From Candidatus Poribacteria bacterium (lineage in GTDB: Bacteria; Poribacteria; WGA-4E; WGA-3G), in NCBI GenBank assembly GCA_022821725.1, contig JAJEDB010000092.1, forward strand, positions 1 through 64,000: a stretch of 64,000 bases of DNA, in the 5' to 3' direction. Positions 34,998 to 44,484 of this stretch are shown here, in pieces. Each line of letters starts with the position of its first letter. Positions within the stretch are counted from its first letter, which is position 1. Both the position numbers and the translations under genes were made by a program. The notes below the pieces were generated by a model. The model searched no databases, was not told the origin of the DNA, and saw only the letters and a list, made by a program, of their open reading frames with translations.

Positions 34998-35871
34998 TGA
35001 GGATCATCAGTTCGTCGATATCGCGGACAATGTCTCCGAGGTCCACTTTAGAATCCGTGGTTTCACCCGTCGGCTTTTTGCCCAAGAAGTAGTCCATACT
35101 GTCTTCATCATCGGGTGTTGGCGGGGATTGGTCGCTGGAATAGACGCGATGGATATTTGTGAGAAAGATATTACCGGTGGCACGGGTAGTCCGCACCTCG
35201 TCTTGGACGTGCAGGGTGAGTTGAAAATCGTCCCGCCAATTGTTGCCTTCAAAGCCGTTATCGGGTAGCACCGGATCATCCAAGAAAATACGCAATCCCT
35301 GAAAGTCGTGGTATAACCGATCAAGCACAATGATATTGGGGGCAATGACGAGGAAGTTGCGCGAGCGTTCAGAGTTCTGTTCATACAATTTGTGAAAGAA
35401 ACTCCATGCGATTGCGAGGCTCATCACCTTTGTTTTGCCTGTGCCGGTTGCCATTTTTATGACAAACCGTCGCCAGTTTTCGTCAAACATATTCGCTGAA
35501 ACAGCCCCTGAACTGTCAAAACGCATCAGATCGAATTCGTCTCTCACCTTGACGACATCGGACAGATAGATGATGGTCTCGATTGCCTCGCGTTGTGCGA
35601 AGTAATACTGAAACTTCTCCATTTTTCCCTCATCCCCTTCTCGCAGATGAGGGATATTGAACCACCAATTGAGGAGTGCTTTACTTGTTTTGGAAGCACC
35701 GCTGTACTTGTTGTCTCGCCATGTTTTGACTTGCTCACGGATTTTGTGGACAAGTGGCGGGAGCAGCATTGCATATTCCAAATCGAACAACAGCGATTGA
35801 TCTGGGAGCCAACGCACCGAAGGGTCAATGATAGCGTGTGGAGATTCGGGAAAGTCGGGATGTAAAGCCAT
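34975..35871 (-). CDS. Type III restriction subunit (Res), N-terminal part
   Basis: A 298-codon frame with the start of a type III Res: HKIREQVKTW, LLNWWFNIPH, and Walker A in IKMATGTGKTKVMSLAIAWS (about residue 140), then VIAPNIIVLDRLYHDF. It stops just at the DEAH box, where DELMILNDDTSCP* replaces the expected NDEAHHVHD. Restoring two bases (GG) after AATGATGA gives exactly NDEAHHVHD in the downstream frame. Loss of two bases, a sequencing error, or programmed recoding are the choices. It is the first gene after a consensus promoter. Confidence 0.85.
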   Translation of the reverse strand: MALHPDFPESPHAIIDPSVRWLPDQSLLFDLEYAMLLPPLVHKIREQVKTWRDNKYSGASKTSKALLNWWFNIPHLREGDEGKMEKFQYYFAQREAIETIIYLSDVVKVRDEFDLMRFDSSGAVSANMFDENWRRFVIKMATGTGKTKVMSLAIAWSFFHKLYEQNSERSRNFLVIAPNIIVLDRLYHDFQGLRIFLDDPVLPDNGFEGNNWRDDFQLTLHVQDEVRTTRATGNIFLTNIHRVYSSDQSPPTPDDEDSMDYFLGKKPTGETTDSKVDLGDIVRDIDELMILNDDTSCP

Positions 35872-35926
35872 AATTGTTGATTCTGTCTTTAATCTGTGTC
35901 AACAGAGGTCTGTTTTTCGTGGCTTT

Positions 35927-35955
35927 ATTATACCGAAGGTGTATTAAAATCGCAA
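35927..35955 (-). promoter_or_regulatory. Promoter of the type III island
   Basis: On the minus strand: TTGCGA (35950-35955), a 17-bp spacer and a perfect TATAAT (35927-35932), 56 bp before the res ATG. Gene spacing suggests it drives the whole island down to 26887. Confidence 0.65.
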
Positions 35956-35976
35956 CCTAAATTGCTTATGGTAAGC

Positions 35977-36080
35977 CCCGACGGGCGAGGGGACCTCGCC
36001 CCTACGAGCTGCTTTCTGTTATAGGGAACCGCACCTACCGAGATTGAGAACCAGCGAGGTTGGGAAACCTCGCCAGTAGC
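35977..36080. repeat. Two REP-like palindromes between res and the DUF255 gene
   Basis: One at about 35978-36004: GGGCGAGG-gga-CCTCGCCC then CTACGAG; the reverse strand has GTAG plus the stem. Another at about 36053-36073: GCGAGGTT-ggga-AACCTCGC. They may also act as terminators for the DUF255 gene that ends at 36093. Confidence 0.65.
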
Positions 36081-36092
36081 AGAAAAGAGGTG

Positions 36093-38198
36093 CTATTGAA
36101 GTAGTTCCATAAACACTTCGACATCCGTTGTGGGGGCTTGGCAGACGTAATTCTCGCAGACGTAGGCGGTTGCGGTGTCGTCAACTTGGGTCTTGCCGGC
36201 GAGGAGCGGTAATGTCTGTCCGTCAGCGGATTCGCTCAAGGCGACGATTTTGTTGGGCAGATACGTGCTGTGCAATGCTTCCAGCATCGCCTCCGTTTTC
36301 GCATTCCCTTTTTCACCAACAATCGCAACCTCTTTCGGTGTCGATAGCAGGAACGCTAATTCACAGAGCAGCTGTCCAGATCCTGAAGGCATCGCCTCCA
36401 TCTGAGGGAAGTAGAGTAACAATGTCTCAACGGCTTTGTCGTGGAATTCAGAATTGTCAAGGTGTTTGGCGAGCCGTAGGAGACTGTGAATCGCCATAGA
36501 TGCCCCGGAAGGTGTGGCGCCGTCGTAAGCGGACTTGGATTGGACGATAAGGGTCTCGTGTGCTTTGCCCGTGAAGAAGAACCCGTCGCCTGCGTCGTCC
36601 CCGAACTGATCGATCATGATGTGTGCGAGGCGTTCGGCTTCAGTGAGCCACCGCGGTTCAAAACTGGCTTCGTAGAGCGCGATTAACCCGGCGATGAAGT
36701 AGGCGTAGTCCTCAAGATAGGCGTTGAGGTGGCTTTTACCGGCACGATAGGTGCGCAAGAGGCGTCCATCCGCTTGTGATAGGGTCGTCAAGACGAATTC
36801 AGCAGATTTTTCACACGCCTCAAGGTATTCAGGTTTCCCGGTCAGTTGGTATCCCATCGCCATACCGCGAATCATGATTCCGTTCCAACTGGTGAGGATT
36901 TTGTCGTCCAATCCGGGTTTAATCCGCTTCTCTCGTTCATCAAACAACTTCCGTTTTCCATCTGCGAGAAGGTCTCCCAGTTCCCTGACATCTATCCGCA
37001 GCTTTCGAGCAAAAGCATCAAGTGGCACTTGGACCTGGAGGATGTTTTCCCCCTCAAAGTTGCCTTGTGGTGTGATGTCGTAATACTCACAGAAGATCTG
37101 GGCATTCTCTTCACCGACGACGTCTTCCACATCGTTCGGCTCCCAGACGAAGAATTTGCCCTCTACCCCTTCACTATCGGCATCTTGGGTGGAATAGAAA
37201 CCGCCGTTTTCTGCGTCGTACATCTCACGGAGAACGTAATCGAGGGTTTCCGTGGCTATATCACGATAGAACGGTTTCTGCGTGGCTTGATACGCCTCAA
37301 AATAGGCGACAACGAGTTGTGCGTTGTCATATAACATCTTTTCGAAGTGCGGGACAAGCCAGTGAGCATCGGTGGAATATCGGTGAAAACCGCCACCGAG
37401 TTGGTCATACATACCCCCGCGCGCCATCTTCTCCAGTGTAAGCTCGACCATCTCTAAGGCGTTGGCGTTGCCGCTGTGGTGCCAATAGCGTAGGAGGAAG
37501 GGCAAGCCCATGCTGGGTGGGAATTTGGGAGGGTCGCCGAATCCACCGTGGTGTGCATCAAACCGCGAGCGATAGTGCTGAAACGCCTGGGTCATCAACT
37601 CTTCCGTGAGTTCATAATGGTGCGGGTCAACGACGTTACTCATCTGGGCAAGGTGCGTTGTAATTTGGTCCGCTTGCTGTAGGACCTGCACATTTTGATC
37701 GCTGAACGCTTCGGCAACAGCGTGCATCACCTTTGGAAACCCGGGTCTCCCGTATCTGTCGGTCGGTGGGTAATAGGTTCCGCCGTAGAAAGGTTTCAGG
37801 TCAGGCGTGAGGAAGACGGTCATGGGCCAGCCACCTTGACGGGTCATGATCTGGACGGCGTTCATGTAGATTTCATCTAAATCGGGACGTTCTTCTCTAT
37901 CAACTTTGATGTTGATAAAAAGTTCGTTCATGACCGCGGCGATCTCCTCATTTTCAAAGGATTCGCGTTCCATGACGTGGCACCAGTGGCACGCGGAGTA
38001 GCCGATACTGAGGAGGATAGGCTTCTGCTCATCCTTGGCGAGCGCTAATGCTTCTTCGCCCCAGGGATACCAGTCAACGGGATTATGGGCGTGCTGGAGC
38101 AGATAGGGGCTTGTTTCATGGATAAGGCGGTTGGTGTGTTCGGGGTTTTTAATTTTTCCTTGCGGAGAAACGACGTGCGTTTGAACTTCAGCGGTCAT
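36093..38198 (-). CDS. Thioredoxin-like DUF255 protein (YyaL/spermatogenesis-associated protein 20 family)
   Basis: A 701-residue protein. The N-terminal thioredoxin-like domain has [20 protein letters not shown], then [15 protein letters not shown] with the CxxC pair (about residue 70), [14 protein letters not shown] and [13 protein letters not shown]. The rest is an (alpha/alpha)6 barrel as in N-acylglucosamine epimerase-like proteins ([40 protein letters not shown]). The first 20 or so residues (with SPQGKIKN) are translated from a copy of the dispersed repeat. Biochemical function is unknown in most species. Confidence 0.9.
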   Translation of the reverse strand: MTAEVQTHVVSPQGKIKNPEHTNRLIHETSPYLLQHAHNPVDWYPWGEEALALAKDEQKPILLSIGYSACHWCHVMERESFENEEIAAVMNELFINIKVDREERPDLDEIYMNAVQIMTRQGGWPMTVFLTPDLKPFYGGTYYPPTDRYGRPGFPKVMHAVAEAFSDQNVQVLQQADQITTHLAQMSNVVDPHHYELTEELMTQAFQHYRSRFDAHHGGFGDPPKFPPSMGLPFLLRYWHHSGNANALEMVELTLEKMARGGMYDQLGGGFHRYSTDAHWLVPHFEKMLYDNAQLVVAYFEAYQATQKPFYRDIATETLDYVLREMYDAENGGFYSTQDADSEGVEGKFFVWEPNDVEDVVGEENAQIFCEYYDITPQGNFEGENILQVQVPLDAFARKLRIDVRELGDLLADGKRKLFDEREKRIKPGLDDKILTSWNGIMIRGMAMGYQLTGKPEYLEACEKSAEFVLTTLSQADGRLLRTYRAGKSHLNAYLEDYAYFIAGLIALYEASFEPRWLTEAERLAHIMIDQFGDDAGDGFFFTGKAHETLIVQSKSAYDGATPSGASMAIHSLLRLAKHLDNSEFHDKAVETLLLYFPQMEAMPSGSGQLLCELAFLLSTPKEVAIVGEKGNAKTEAMLEALHSTYLPNKIVALSESADGQTLPLLAGKTQVDDTATAYVCENYVCQAPTTDVEVFMELLQ

Positions 38199-38250
38199 TT
38201 CTTATATCCGCCCTCCATTTCATTACGGGCTTGTGGCTGTGTGTTAAAAA
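38150..38250. repeat. Dispersed repeat overlapping the DUF255 gene start
   Basis: The AT-rich end (TTAATTTTTCCTTGCGGAG) lies inside the reading frame, the middle contains the ATG, and the other end (TTCATTACGGGCTTGTGG) lies upstream. Here the element has become N-terminal coding sequence. Confidence 0.65.
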
Positions 38251-38365
38251 CCTTACCCGAAACTGGCAGCCTGCAACAACGGCACAAGCGACTCGTAGAT
38301 GAAAACCGTTAGGGAACTGATTACTTGATCTAACACTTTGCGAATTACTAAAAAAGTGAAAAGGA

Positions 38366-38437
38366 TACCGCTACGGGGATTCGAACCCCGGTTTGGTGGC
38401 TGAGAACCACCCGTCCTAACCCCTAGACGATAGCGGC
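38366..38437 (-). tRNA. tRNA-Glu (anticodon CTC)
   Basis: A 72-nt cloverleaf: acceptor GCCGCTA paired with TAGCGGT (first pair G-T), a D arm GTCTAGGGGTTAGGAC, an anticodon stem GGTGG/CCACC with loop TTCTCAG (anticodon CTC), and a T arm CGGGG-TTCGAAT-CCCCG. CCA is not encoded. It lies 21 bp from tRNA-Gln and both are on the minus strand. Confidence 0.92.
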
Positions 38438-38458
38438 ACATTGATATAATAGAAAGAA

Positions 38459-38529
38459 CTGCCCGGGAAGGACTCGAACCTTCACTACGTGGTCCAGAGC
38501 CACGCGTCCTACCATTAGACGACCGGGCA
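38459..38529 (-). tRNA. tRNA-Gln (anticodon CTG)
   Basis: A 71-nt cloverleaf: acceptor TGCCCGG/CCGGGCA with the T-A first pair usual for tRNA-Gln, D arm GTCTAATGGTAGGAC, anticodon stem CGTGG/CCACG with loop CTCTGGA (anticodon CTG), and T arm GAAGG-TTCGAGT-CCTTC. CCA is not encoded. Confidence 0.92.
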
Positions 38530-38606
38530 TTGATCTACATTTGCAGACCCATTGCGTTTTTAAGTATATCTTAATTAACCGTGTTTGTCAATTCTTTTTC
38601 CAGAAC

Positions 38607-40097
38607 TTACTGCATCGGTATCACGGAGGCTGAGATATTGGAGAAGGTATAGAAAATATTGAGGAATCCGATGAGGATCGTTGGGATGACAAAGACGCTC
38701 AAGAGGGCAAAAGTGCCGGTAGAAAAGGAGACCTGCGTCGTTTCCTCTCCAGCATCTTCGAGAAACATCGCTTTCACAATACGGGCATAATAGTAAAGCG
38801 AAACGACGCTATTGAGCAGCCCGACAAGTGCGAGCCAATAATACCCTTGCTCAAGAACAGCGGCAAAGAGTAGCCATTTTCCGAAGAAACCCGCGAAGGG
38901 CGGAATCCCTGTCAGCGAAAAGAGGAAAATCGCCATTGCCCAAGCGACCAACGGTGCCCGCGAGGCGAGACCGCGATACCCCTCAATCATCTCAGTCCCT
39001 TCCTCATTCGCAATCAGGACAACGACATAAAACGCGCCTAAGTTCATAAAGAGATAGACAACGAGATAGAAGAGGATCGCGCCGATGCCTTCAGAGGTGA
39101 GCAGGACCCCACCCATCAAAAGGTAACCGCCGTGTGCAATGCTGGAATACGCCAATAAACGTTTCACATTCTGTTGTGGTAAAGCGGCGAGATTTCCGAC
39201 AGTCATCGTCAATGCAGAGACTATCGCTAACATAAGGGTCCAATCAACAGCTTGCATCAATTCAGCGTTGCCAAACCCGGCATAGAAAAACCTGATGAAC
39301 AGGGCAAAACCTGCGGATTTTGAGGCGACTGACAGAAAGGCGGTGATTGGGATAGGGGCACCTTCATAGACATCAGGGGACCACATGTGAAACGGGACGG
39401 AGGCGATCTTATAGCCTACGCCTGCCAGAATGAAGGTTATGGCAATTAGCACAGCGAGAGGGGTAATATCCCCAGATGCGAGGAGCTCGGTGAGTCGAAC
39501 ACTAATTTGACCGAGATCGCCAGTGCCAGTCATCCCGAAGAGGAGCGACAATCCGAAGAGCATGGTGCCAGAGGCGACTGCGCCATAGGTTATGTATTTA
39601 AACGCGGCTTCACTGGAACGCGGGCTATGTGTCAAGAATCCGGCGAGAATATAGGAGGTAAGACTTACCGTTTCCAACGAGATGAATATCATCAACAGAT
39701 TTGTCGAGGATGCCATCAGGAACATTCCGAGGGTGATGGCTAACAAAAGTGCATAGTATTCGCCTTTCAAACGGGCGTCCAGTTCGTCGGAGCGGAGCGA
39801 AAAGAGAATCGTTGCAGCGGTTGCGAGTAGCAATAAAACCTTGAAAAAGCTGGAAAACACGTCCAGTCGGACCATCCCCAAAAAGAGGGAAATAGGACCT
39901 TCATCGCCGAAAGAGAAGTGTGTGATAAGGACAGCGGCAAAAACGCAAATACATCCTGCAAGGGAGAGATGTGCGACTGCGGAACTTTCTCCATCCTTTA
40001 CAACGAGGTCAAGGAGCACAACAGCGGCGGCAAAAATCACAAGGAGGATTTCTGGGCTGAAGTAGAGGAGGCTTTCAATGTTGCTTAAGGGTTGCAT
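38607..40097 (-). CDS. nuoN: NADH-quinone oxidoreductase subunit N
   Basis: A 496-residue, about 14-TM antiporter-like subunit of complex I. Family marks are the early transmembrane helices, the ISLETVSLTSYILAGF block with the conserved Glu, and the lysines in KIASVPFHMWSPDVYEGAP and QQNVKRLLAYSSIAHGGYLL. It moves protons across the inner membrane. It is the last gene of the operon; 30 bp separates it from nuoM. The ATG is preceded by an AT-rich stretch resembling a partial end of the dispersed repeat. Confidence 0.93.
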   Translation of the reverse strand: MQPLSNIESLLYFSPEILLVIFAAAVVLLDLVVKDGESSAVAHLSLAGCICVFAAVLITHFSFGDEGPISLFLGMVRLDVFSSFFKVLLLLATAATILFSLRSDELDARLKGEYYALLLAITLGMFLMASSTNLLMIFISLETVSLTSYILAGFLTHSPRSSEAAFKYITYGAVASGTMLFGLSLLFGMTGTGDLGQISVRLTELLASGDITPLAVLIAITFILAGVGYKIASVPFHMWSPDVYEGAPIPITAFLSVASKSAGFALFIRFFYAGFGNAELMQAVDWTLMLAIVSALTMTVGNLAALPQQNVKRLLAYSSIAHGGYLLMGGVLLTSEGIGAILFYLVVYLFMNLGAFYVVVLIANEEGTEMIEGYRGLASRAPLVAWAMAIFLFSLTGIPPFAGFFGKWLLFAAVLEQGYYWLALVGLLNSVVSLYYYARIVKAMFLEDAGEETTQVSFSTGTFALLSVFVIPTILIGFLNIFYTFSNISASVIPMQ

Positions 40098-40127
40098 ATT
40101 TTAATTATACTTTTTAATTATACCTTT

Positions 40128-41639
40128 TTAATTTACCTGCAGGACACCGATGAGACTGGTAACCGACTCTCTGAACATATCAATAGCGAAGTTGGGCCAG
40201 ACACCAAGCACGATAGTTAGGATTCCAAGCGGCACCAATGTCAGGATTTCACGTCCATTGATTTCCGGAAGGTCTTCATATTTAGGGTTGAGTGTCCCTA
40301 AGAAAACCCTTTGGAGTGTCCAGAGGAAATATGCCGCACCGACAACGATACCGATAGTGGATAAGATGGTCAACAGTTTGAATTTATCGTAGGCACCGAG
40401 TAAGGAGAGTGCCTCTCCGACGAATCCACTCAAGCCGGGGAGTCCCAAAGAAGCCATGAACGCAAGCGTCGTAATGCCGGTGTAGACGGGCATTTTGGTG
40501 CCCAGACCGCCGAATCCATTGATTTCGCGATGGTGTGCCCTGTCGTAAAGGACACCGACGAGTAGGAAGAGCATCGCGCTGATGACACCGTGGTTAAACA
40601 TTTGAAGAATCGCACCGGTGATACCGCTGTCATTCCGTGCGGAAAGCCCTAAGATGACGAAACCCATGTGTCCAATACTGGAATACGCGACCAATTTCTT
40701 AAAGTCGGTTTGTGCCAGTGCGCAGAAGGATCCGTAGACGATATTAATAAATCCAAGAAGTGCGAGACTATTGCCCCAGAAACCCATCCCATTACAGAAG
40801 AAGTCCAAGCCTTGTGGGAACATCGCCATGTTCACCCGAACCAACCCATAAGTTCCCATCTTTAGGAGAATCCCGGCAAGGATAACGCTAATGGCTGTCG
40901 GTGCTTCGACGTGTGCATCGGGAAGCCACGTATGGAACGGAAAGATTGGCACTTTTACAGCAAACCCGACAAAGAAACCGAGGAAAACCCAGATCTGGAA
41001 GTTGAGGTTGTTCAGGGCGTGTCCTTCCGTAGACGCTAACGTAATGAGTGTCGGAATATCAAAAGTTCGTGCCCCTGGTGCGCCACTGTTGAGATAGACT
41101 GCTATCATCGCAACCAACATTAACACACTGCCAAAGAGCGTATAGAGGAAGAACTTAATTGCAGCGTATTCGCGGCGGGGTCCGCCCCAGATACCGATAA
41201 GGAAGTACATCGGCAGGAGTGTCAGTTCAAAGAAGACGTAGAAAAGAAATAGATCCAAGGCAACGAAGAAACCCAGCATTCCGGTCTCAAGCAGTAGGAA
41301 CAACGCCATGTAAGCCTTGATACCTTTTTCAATGTTTCGCCAAGAGGCAATAACACAGATGGGCCCTAAGAGTGCAGTGAGGAGCAGAAGCGTCACACTG
41401 AGTCCGTCAATGCCGATGTGATATTGGATATTAAAGGCTTGGATCCAAGGAACGTTAACGACGTACTGTGTTCCTGCAGTCGAGCGGTCGTAGGATATGA
41501 ATAAAGCGACTGCGAGTGCGAGCGGAATGAGTGTAAAGAGGAGCGTAACGCGTTTAATCAGTTCCTCTGACTCGCGCGGCAGCAGTAAAACAGCGATCAT
41601 CCCGAGCAACGGGATAAAAATCATCAGCGATAGTAACAT
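40128..41639 (-). CDS. nuoM: NADH-quinone oxidoreductase subunit M
   Basis: A 503-residue antiporter-like subunit of complex I with about 14 TM helices. It has the conserved glutamate in FFELTLLPMYFLIGIWGGPR, the lysine-containing KVPIFPFHTWLPDAHVEAPT, and KKLVAYSSIGHMGFVILGLS. The start ATG directly follows the dispersed repeat end CCGCAAGGTAAAATTAAAAA, so the repeat provides its only evident RBS (AAGGT). The rest of the repeat fills the 209-bp gap to nuoL. Confidence 0.95.
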   Translation of the reverse strand: MLLSLMIFIPLLGMIAVLLLPRESEELIKRVTLLFTLIPLALAVALFISYDRSTAGTQYVVNVPWIQAFNIQYHIGIDGLSVTLLLLTALLGPICVIASWRNIEKGIKAYMALFLLLETGMLGFFVALDLFLFYVFFELTLLPMYFLIGIWGGPRREYAAIKFFLYTLFGSVLMLVAMIAVYLNSGAPGARTFDIPTLITLASTEGHALNNLNFQIWVFLGFFVGFAVKVPIFPFHTWLPDAHVEAPTAISVILAGILLKMGTYGLVRVNMAMFPQGLDFFCNGMGFWGNSLALLGFINIVYGSFCALAQTDFKKLVAYSSIGHMGFVILGLSARNDSGITGAILQMFNHGVISAMLFLLVGVLYDRAHHREINGFGGLGTKMPVYTGITTLAFMASLGLPGLSGFVGEALSLLGAYDKFKLLTILSTIGIVVGAAYFLWTLQRVFLGTLNPKYEDLPEINGREILTLVPLGILTIVLGVWPNFAIDMFRESVTSLIGVLQVN

Positions 41640-41760
41640 TTTTTAATTTTACCTTGCGGAGTAATGAAGTGGGTTTCGTCCTTGACGTGCCTTCCTCGTA
41701 TCTGAAGAAACACCCAAGCAAAAACCCCTCCACTTCGTTACGGGCTACGGGTTTTATACT
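41640..41760. repeat. Dispersed repeat between nuoL and nuoM
   Basis: TTTTTAATTTTACCTTGCGG at 41640, then a variable middle, and CTCCACTTCGTTACGGGCTA near 41728 followed by CGGGTTTTATA. It is one of the longest copies. The remaining bases up to the nuoL stop at 41849 show nothing else. Confidence 0.75.
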
Positions 41761-41848
41761 ATACCAGGCACCTGCACATCCCTTATATCCCCACGCAAGC
41801 GGGAGGAAGTGAAACGCAGTCCAGCCGGCCATCAATTAAAAATTTCAT

Positions 41849-44065
41849 CTACAACGCCCGAAAAATTAAGATTAACAACACAATTCCAGCGATCACAACG
41901 AAGAGATAGGTCTGAATCGCGCCGGTCTGGATGCGACGGACTTTTCCGCCGATTGCCCACGTAACCTCAGCGACTCGATTGACCGCGCCATCAACGACAC
42001 GGTTATCAAAAACACCGATGAACACAGCGAGGAAGTCTCGTGTCACTTTTCCAACACCGTTAACAATACCGTCAACGACAACTCCATCGAATTGCGCGAA
42101 GAGTCGTGCTTTCCATACGGTTAGCGCGACCAATACACCGTCGTAAAACTCGTCAAAGTAGTATTTATGCCAGAACAGATTATAAAGCGGTCGGAAAGTC
42201 GTTGCGACAGATTCGGCAGATAAAGTCCTCCTATGGTAGAACAACCATGAGAGGAATATACCCAATCCAGCGGCACAAATAGACAGCACCATGGCGATGG
42301 CATGTGCCGGACCGTGTCCATGATGTCCATCATCAGCGTGTGCGCCGTGTGTATCGTGTCCGCTTTCTTCCGCTGCGACGGCTTCAGAAACGCCGAAGAG
42401 TGATAGCGTAACTCGCGCCTCGTCCATTTTGCTGTCAGGCGAAGCGTATGCGTGCTGTGGTGCGTGAAGATGCGGTTGTTCTGGTGGTTGAACATAGTCT
42501 TCGTTAAACCAAAGTATATTCACGACGGGCAGACTCAGAACCGCCAAAATGAGGAGCGGCACGGTCATCGACTTCGGGGATTCATGCGCCATGTCGTGCA
42601 TCTCCTGATTGCGCGGTTCGCCGAAGAAGGTCATGAAAATCAGTCGGAACATATAGAATGCCGTAATTCCAGCGGCACAGAGTGCTATCCCGAATAGGAG
42701 ATAGTGATGGACAGAGTTCCATTCCATCGCTCGCCCGAGCACGCCGCCTAAGATCGCGTCCTTGCTCCAGAATCCGGAGAAGACAAAAGGCACTCCAGAA
42801 ATAGACAAGGTTGCGATGAGCATTGTGACAAAAGTAATTGGCATTTTGTGGCGCAGTCCGCCCATGTTCCGCATGTCCTGATCGGGTGGAATTTCGGAAC
42901 CGTGATCATGGACTAAAGCGTGGTCGTCGTGTTCATGTCCATGTGTATCGTGGGCATGATCGTTCTCATCGTCATGTGCGTGTGCATGCATGGCATGGAA
43001 GGCGTGGATGACGCTTCCTGAACCGAGAAACAGGAGTGCCTTGAAAAAGGCGTGTGTCGTGAGGTGGAAAAGCCCCGCGACATAACTTCCAGCCCCAATC
43101 CCAAGCATCATATAACCGAGTTGGCTAATCGTGGAGTATGCCAGAACCCGTTTAATGTCGAAACGGACGATAGCGATAGTCGCAGCGATGAGTGCGGTAA
43201 TACCACCGATATAGGCGATTACGAGGGATGAGGTCTCTGTCAGGATAGGGAACATCCGAGCGGTAAGATATACGCCGGCGGCAACCATTGTGGCGGCATG
43301 AATCAAGGCACTGACGGGTGTAGGTCCTTCCATGGCATCAGGGAGCCATGTATGCAGCGGCACCTGTGCGGATTTACCGATAGCACCACAAAAGATGAGG
43401 ACCCCTGCGATCGAGAGCCATACCATATCGCCGGTATTCAGACTGGCGACAAGGGCAAAAATACCGCCTTCTCCATAGAGCGAGAGCGTTTTAAACTTAG
43501 TGAAGAGCATCATCATGCCGATGAACATACCGACATCACCGACACGCGTCGTCAAGAACGCTTTTTTACAGGCATCCGCGGCGGAGTCCTTTTCAAACCA
43601 GAAACCGATGAGCAGATAGGAGCAGAGTCCAACGAGTTCCCAACCGATATAGATACCGAGCAGGTTATCCGACACGACCAAGAAAAGCATCGAGAAGGAG
43701 AAGAGCGAAAGGTAAGCAAAAAACCGTGGGTATCTCGGATCGCCGTGCATGTAGCCCATTGAGAAAATATGAACGAGGCTACTGACGAGCGTTACAACAA
43801 TCAACATGATCGCTGTAACGCTGTCCAAATAAAAACCCATAGAGAAGGTAACACCGCCGAGCGAAATCCAATTAACTGTATGCGGTTCTGGATCGGGAGC
43901 GATCTCTCCCAACAACAGGAACGAACAGACGAGCGCAATGAGCATTGCGGCAGTAGAGAGGTAGTCCTGTCGCTGGAAACTCCGATTTCCCAAGCCCAAA
44001 AGCCCAAAGACCGCAAATGCGGCAAGCGGGCAAAGTAAGATGAGACTTATTAAAAATACAACCAT
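41849..44065 (-). CDS. nuoL: NADH-quinone oxidoreductase subunit L with histidine-rich loops
   Basis: A 738-residue subunit, with the antiporter core (GWELVGLCSYLLIGFWFEKD, GKSAQVPLHTWLPDAMEGPT, DIKRVLAYSTISQLGYMMLG) and the long C-terminal lateral helix. Two histidine- and aspartate-rich inserts are odd: one after HAFHAMHAHAHD (HAHDTHGHEHDDHALVHDHG) and a second near residue 575 (GHDTHGAHADDGHHGHG). Longer than E. coli NuoL (613) because of these and other loops. The loops could bind Zn, Ni or Cu. Confidence 0.93.
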   Translation of the reverse strand: MVVFLISLILLCPLAAFAVFGLLGLGNRSFQRQDYLSTAAMLIALVCSFLLLGEIAPDPEPHTVNWISLGGVTFSMGFYLDSVTAIMLIVVTLVSSLVHIFSMGYMHGDPRYPRFFAYLSLFSFSMLFLVVSDNLLGIYIGWELVGLCSYLLIGFWFEKDSAADACKKAFLTTRVGDVGMFIGMMMLFTKFKTLSLYGEGGIFALVASLNTGDMVWLSIAGVLIFCGAIGKSAQVPLHTWLPDAMEGPTPVSALIHAATMVAAGVYLTARMFPILTETSSLVIAYIGGITALIAATIAIVRFDIKRVLAYSTISQLGYMMLGIGAGSYVAGLFHLTTHAFFKALLFLGSGSVIHAFHAMHAHAHDDENDHAHDTHGHEHDDHALVHDHGSEIPPDQDMRNMGGLRHKMPITFVTMLIATLSISGVPFVFSGFWSKDAILGGVLGRAMEWNSVHHYLLFGIALCAAGITAFYMFRLIFMTFFGEPRNQEMHDMAHESPKSMTVPLLILAVLSLPVVNILWFNEDYVQPPEQPHLHAPQHAYASPDSKMDEARVTLSLFGVSEAVAAEESGHDTHGAHADDGHHGHGPAHAIAMVLSICAAGLGIFLSWLFYHRRTLSAESVATTFRPLYNLFWHKYYFDEFYDGVLVALTVWKARLFAQFDGVVVDGIVNGVGKVTRDFLAVFIGVFDNRVVDGAVNRVAEVTWAIGGKVRRIQTGAIQTYLFVVIAGIVLLILIFRAL

Positions 44066-44159
44066 ACTTTTAACTATTGCTCCAGGGCGGTGTTTCCGTG
44101 GTCAACACCGATCTAAAATTGATGAAAAAACCTGTTTGCGGTTCAAAACCGCTAAAAAA

Positions 44160-44468
44160 TTATCCCTTTAAGGTGTCCACTTCGTTGGGACGGATGCTCC
44201 CGAATTCACGGTAGATCGCGAGGATAATCGCCAAAAAGACAGCGGCTTCCGCTGCGGCGAGTACAATCCCAAAAATCGCTATAATTTGTCCGCTGATGTC
44301 CTCCGGAGGTGTCATAAAACGCGAGAATGCGGCAAAGTTAAGATTACACGAATTGAGAATCAACTCAATTCCCATCAAAATACTAATGGCGTTGCGGCGG
44401 GTCAAGACGGCGAAGATACCGAGCGTGAACAGAATCGCACTGATAACAAGGTAGTGTTGTAGGGTCAT
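44160..44468 (-). CDS. nuoK: NADH-quinone oxidoreductase subunit K
   Basis: A 102-residue, three-TM subunit: LVISAILFTLGIFAVLTRRN, MGIELILNSCNLNFAAFSRF with its conserved membrane glutamate, then VLAAAEAAVFLAIILAIYRE with the second glutamate. It lies 16 bp downstream of nuoJ. About 90 bp separate it from nuoL, containing GCGGTTCAAAACCGC, a small palindrome. Confidence 0.95.
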   Translation of the reverse strand: MTLQHYLVISAILFTLGIFAVLTRRNAISILMGIELILNSCNLNFAAFSRFMTPPEDISGQIIAIFGIVLAAAEAAVFLAIILAIYREFGSIRPNEVDTLKG

Positions 44469-44484
44469 CTTTGGTGTAAAGGGT

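Noticed and set aside
37695..37880. Plus-strand frames opposite the DUF255 gene
   Set aside because: Shadow frames; the minus-strand protein is well supported throughout.
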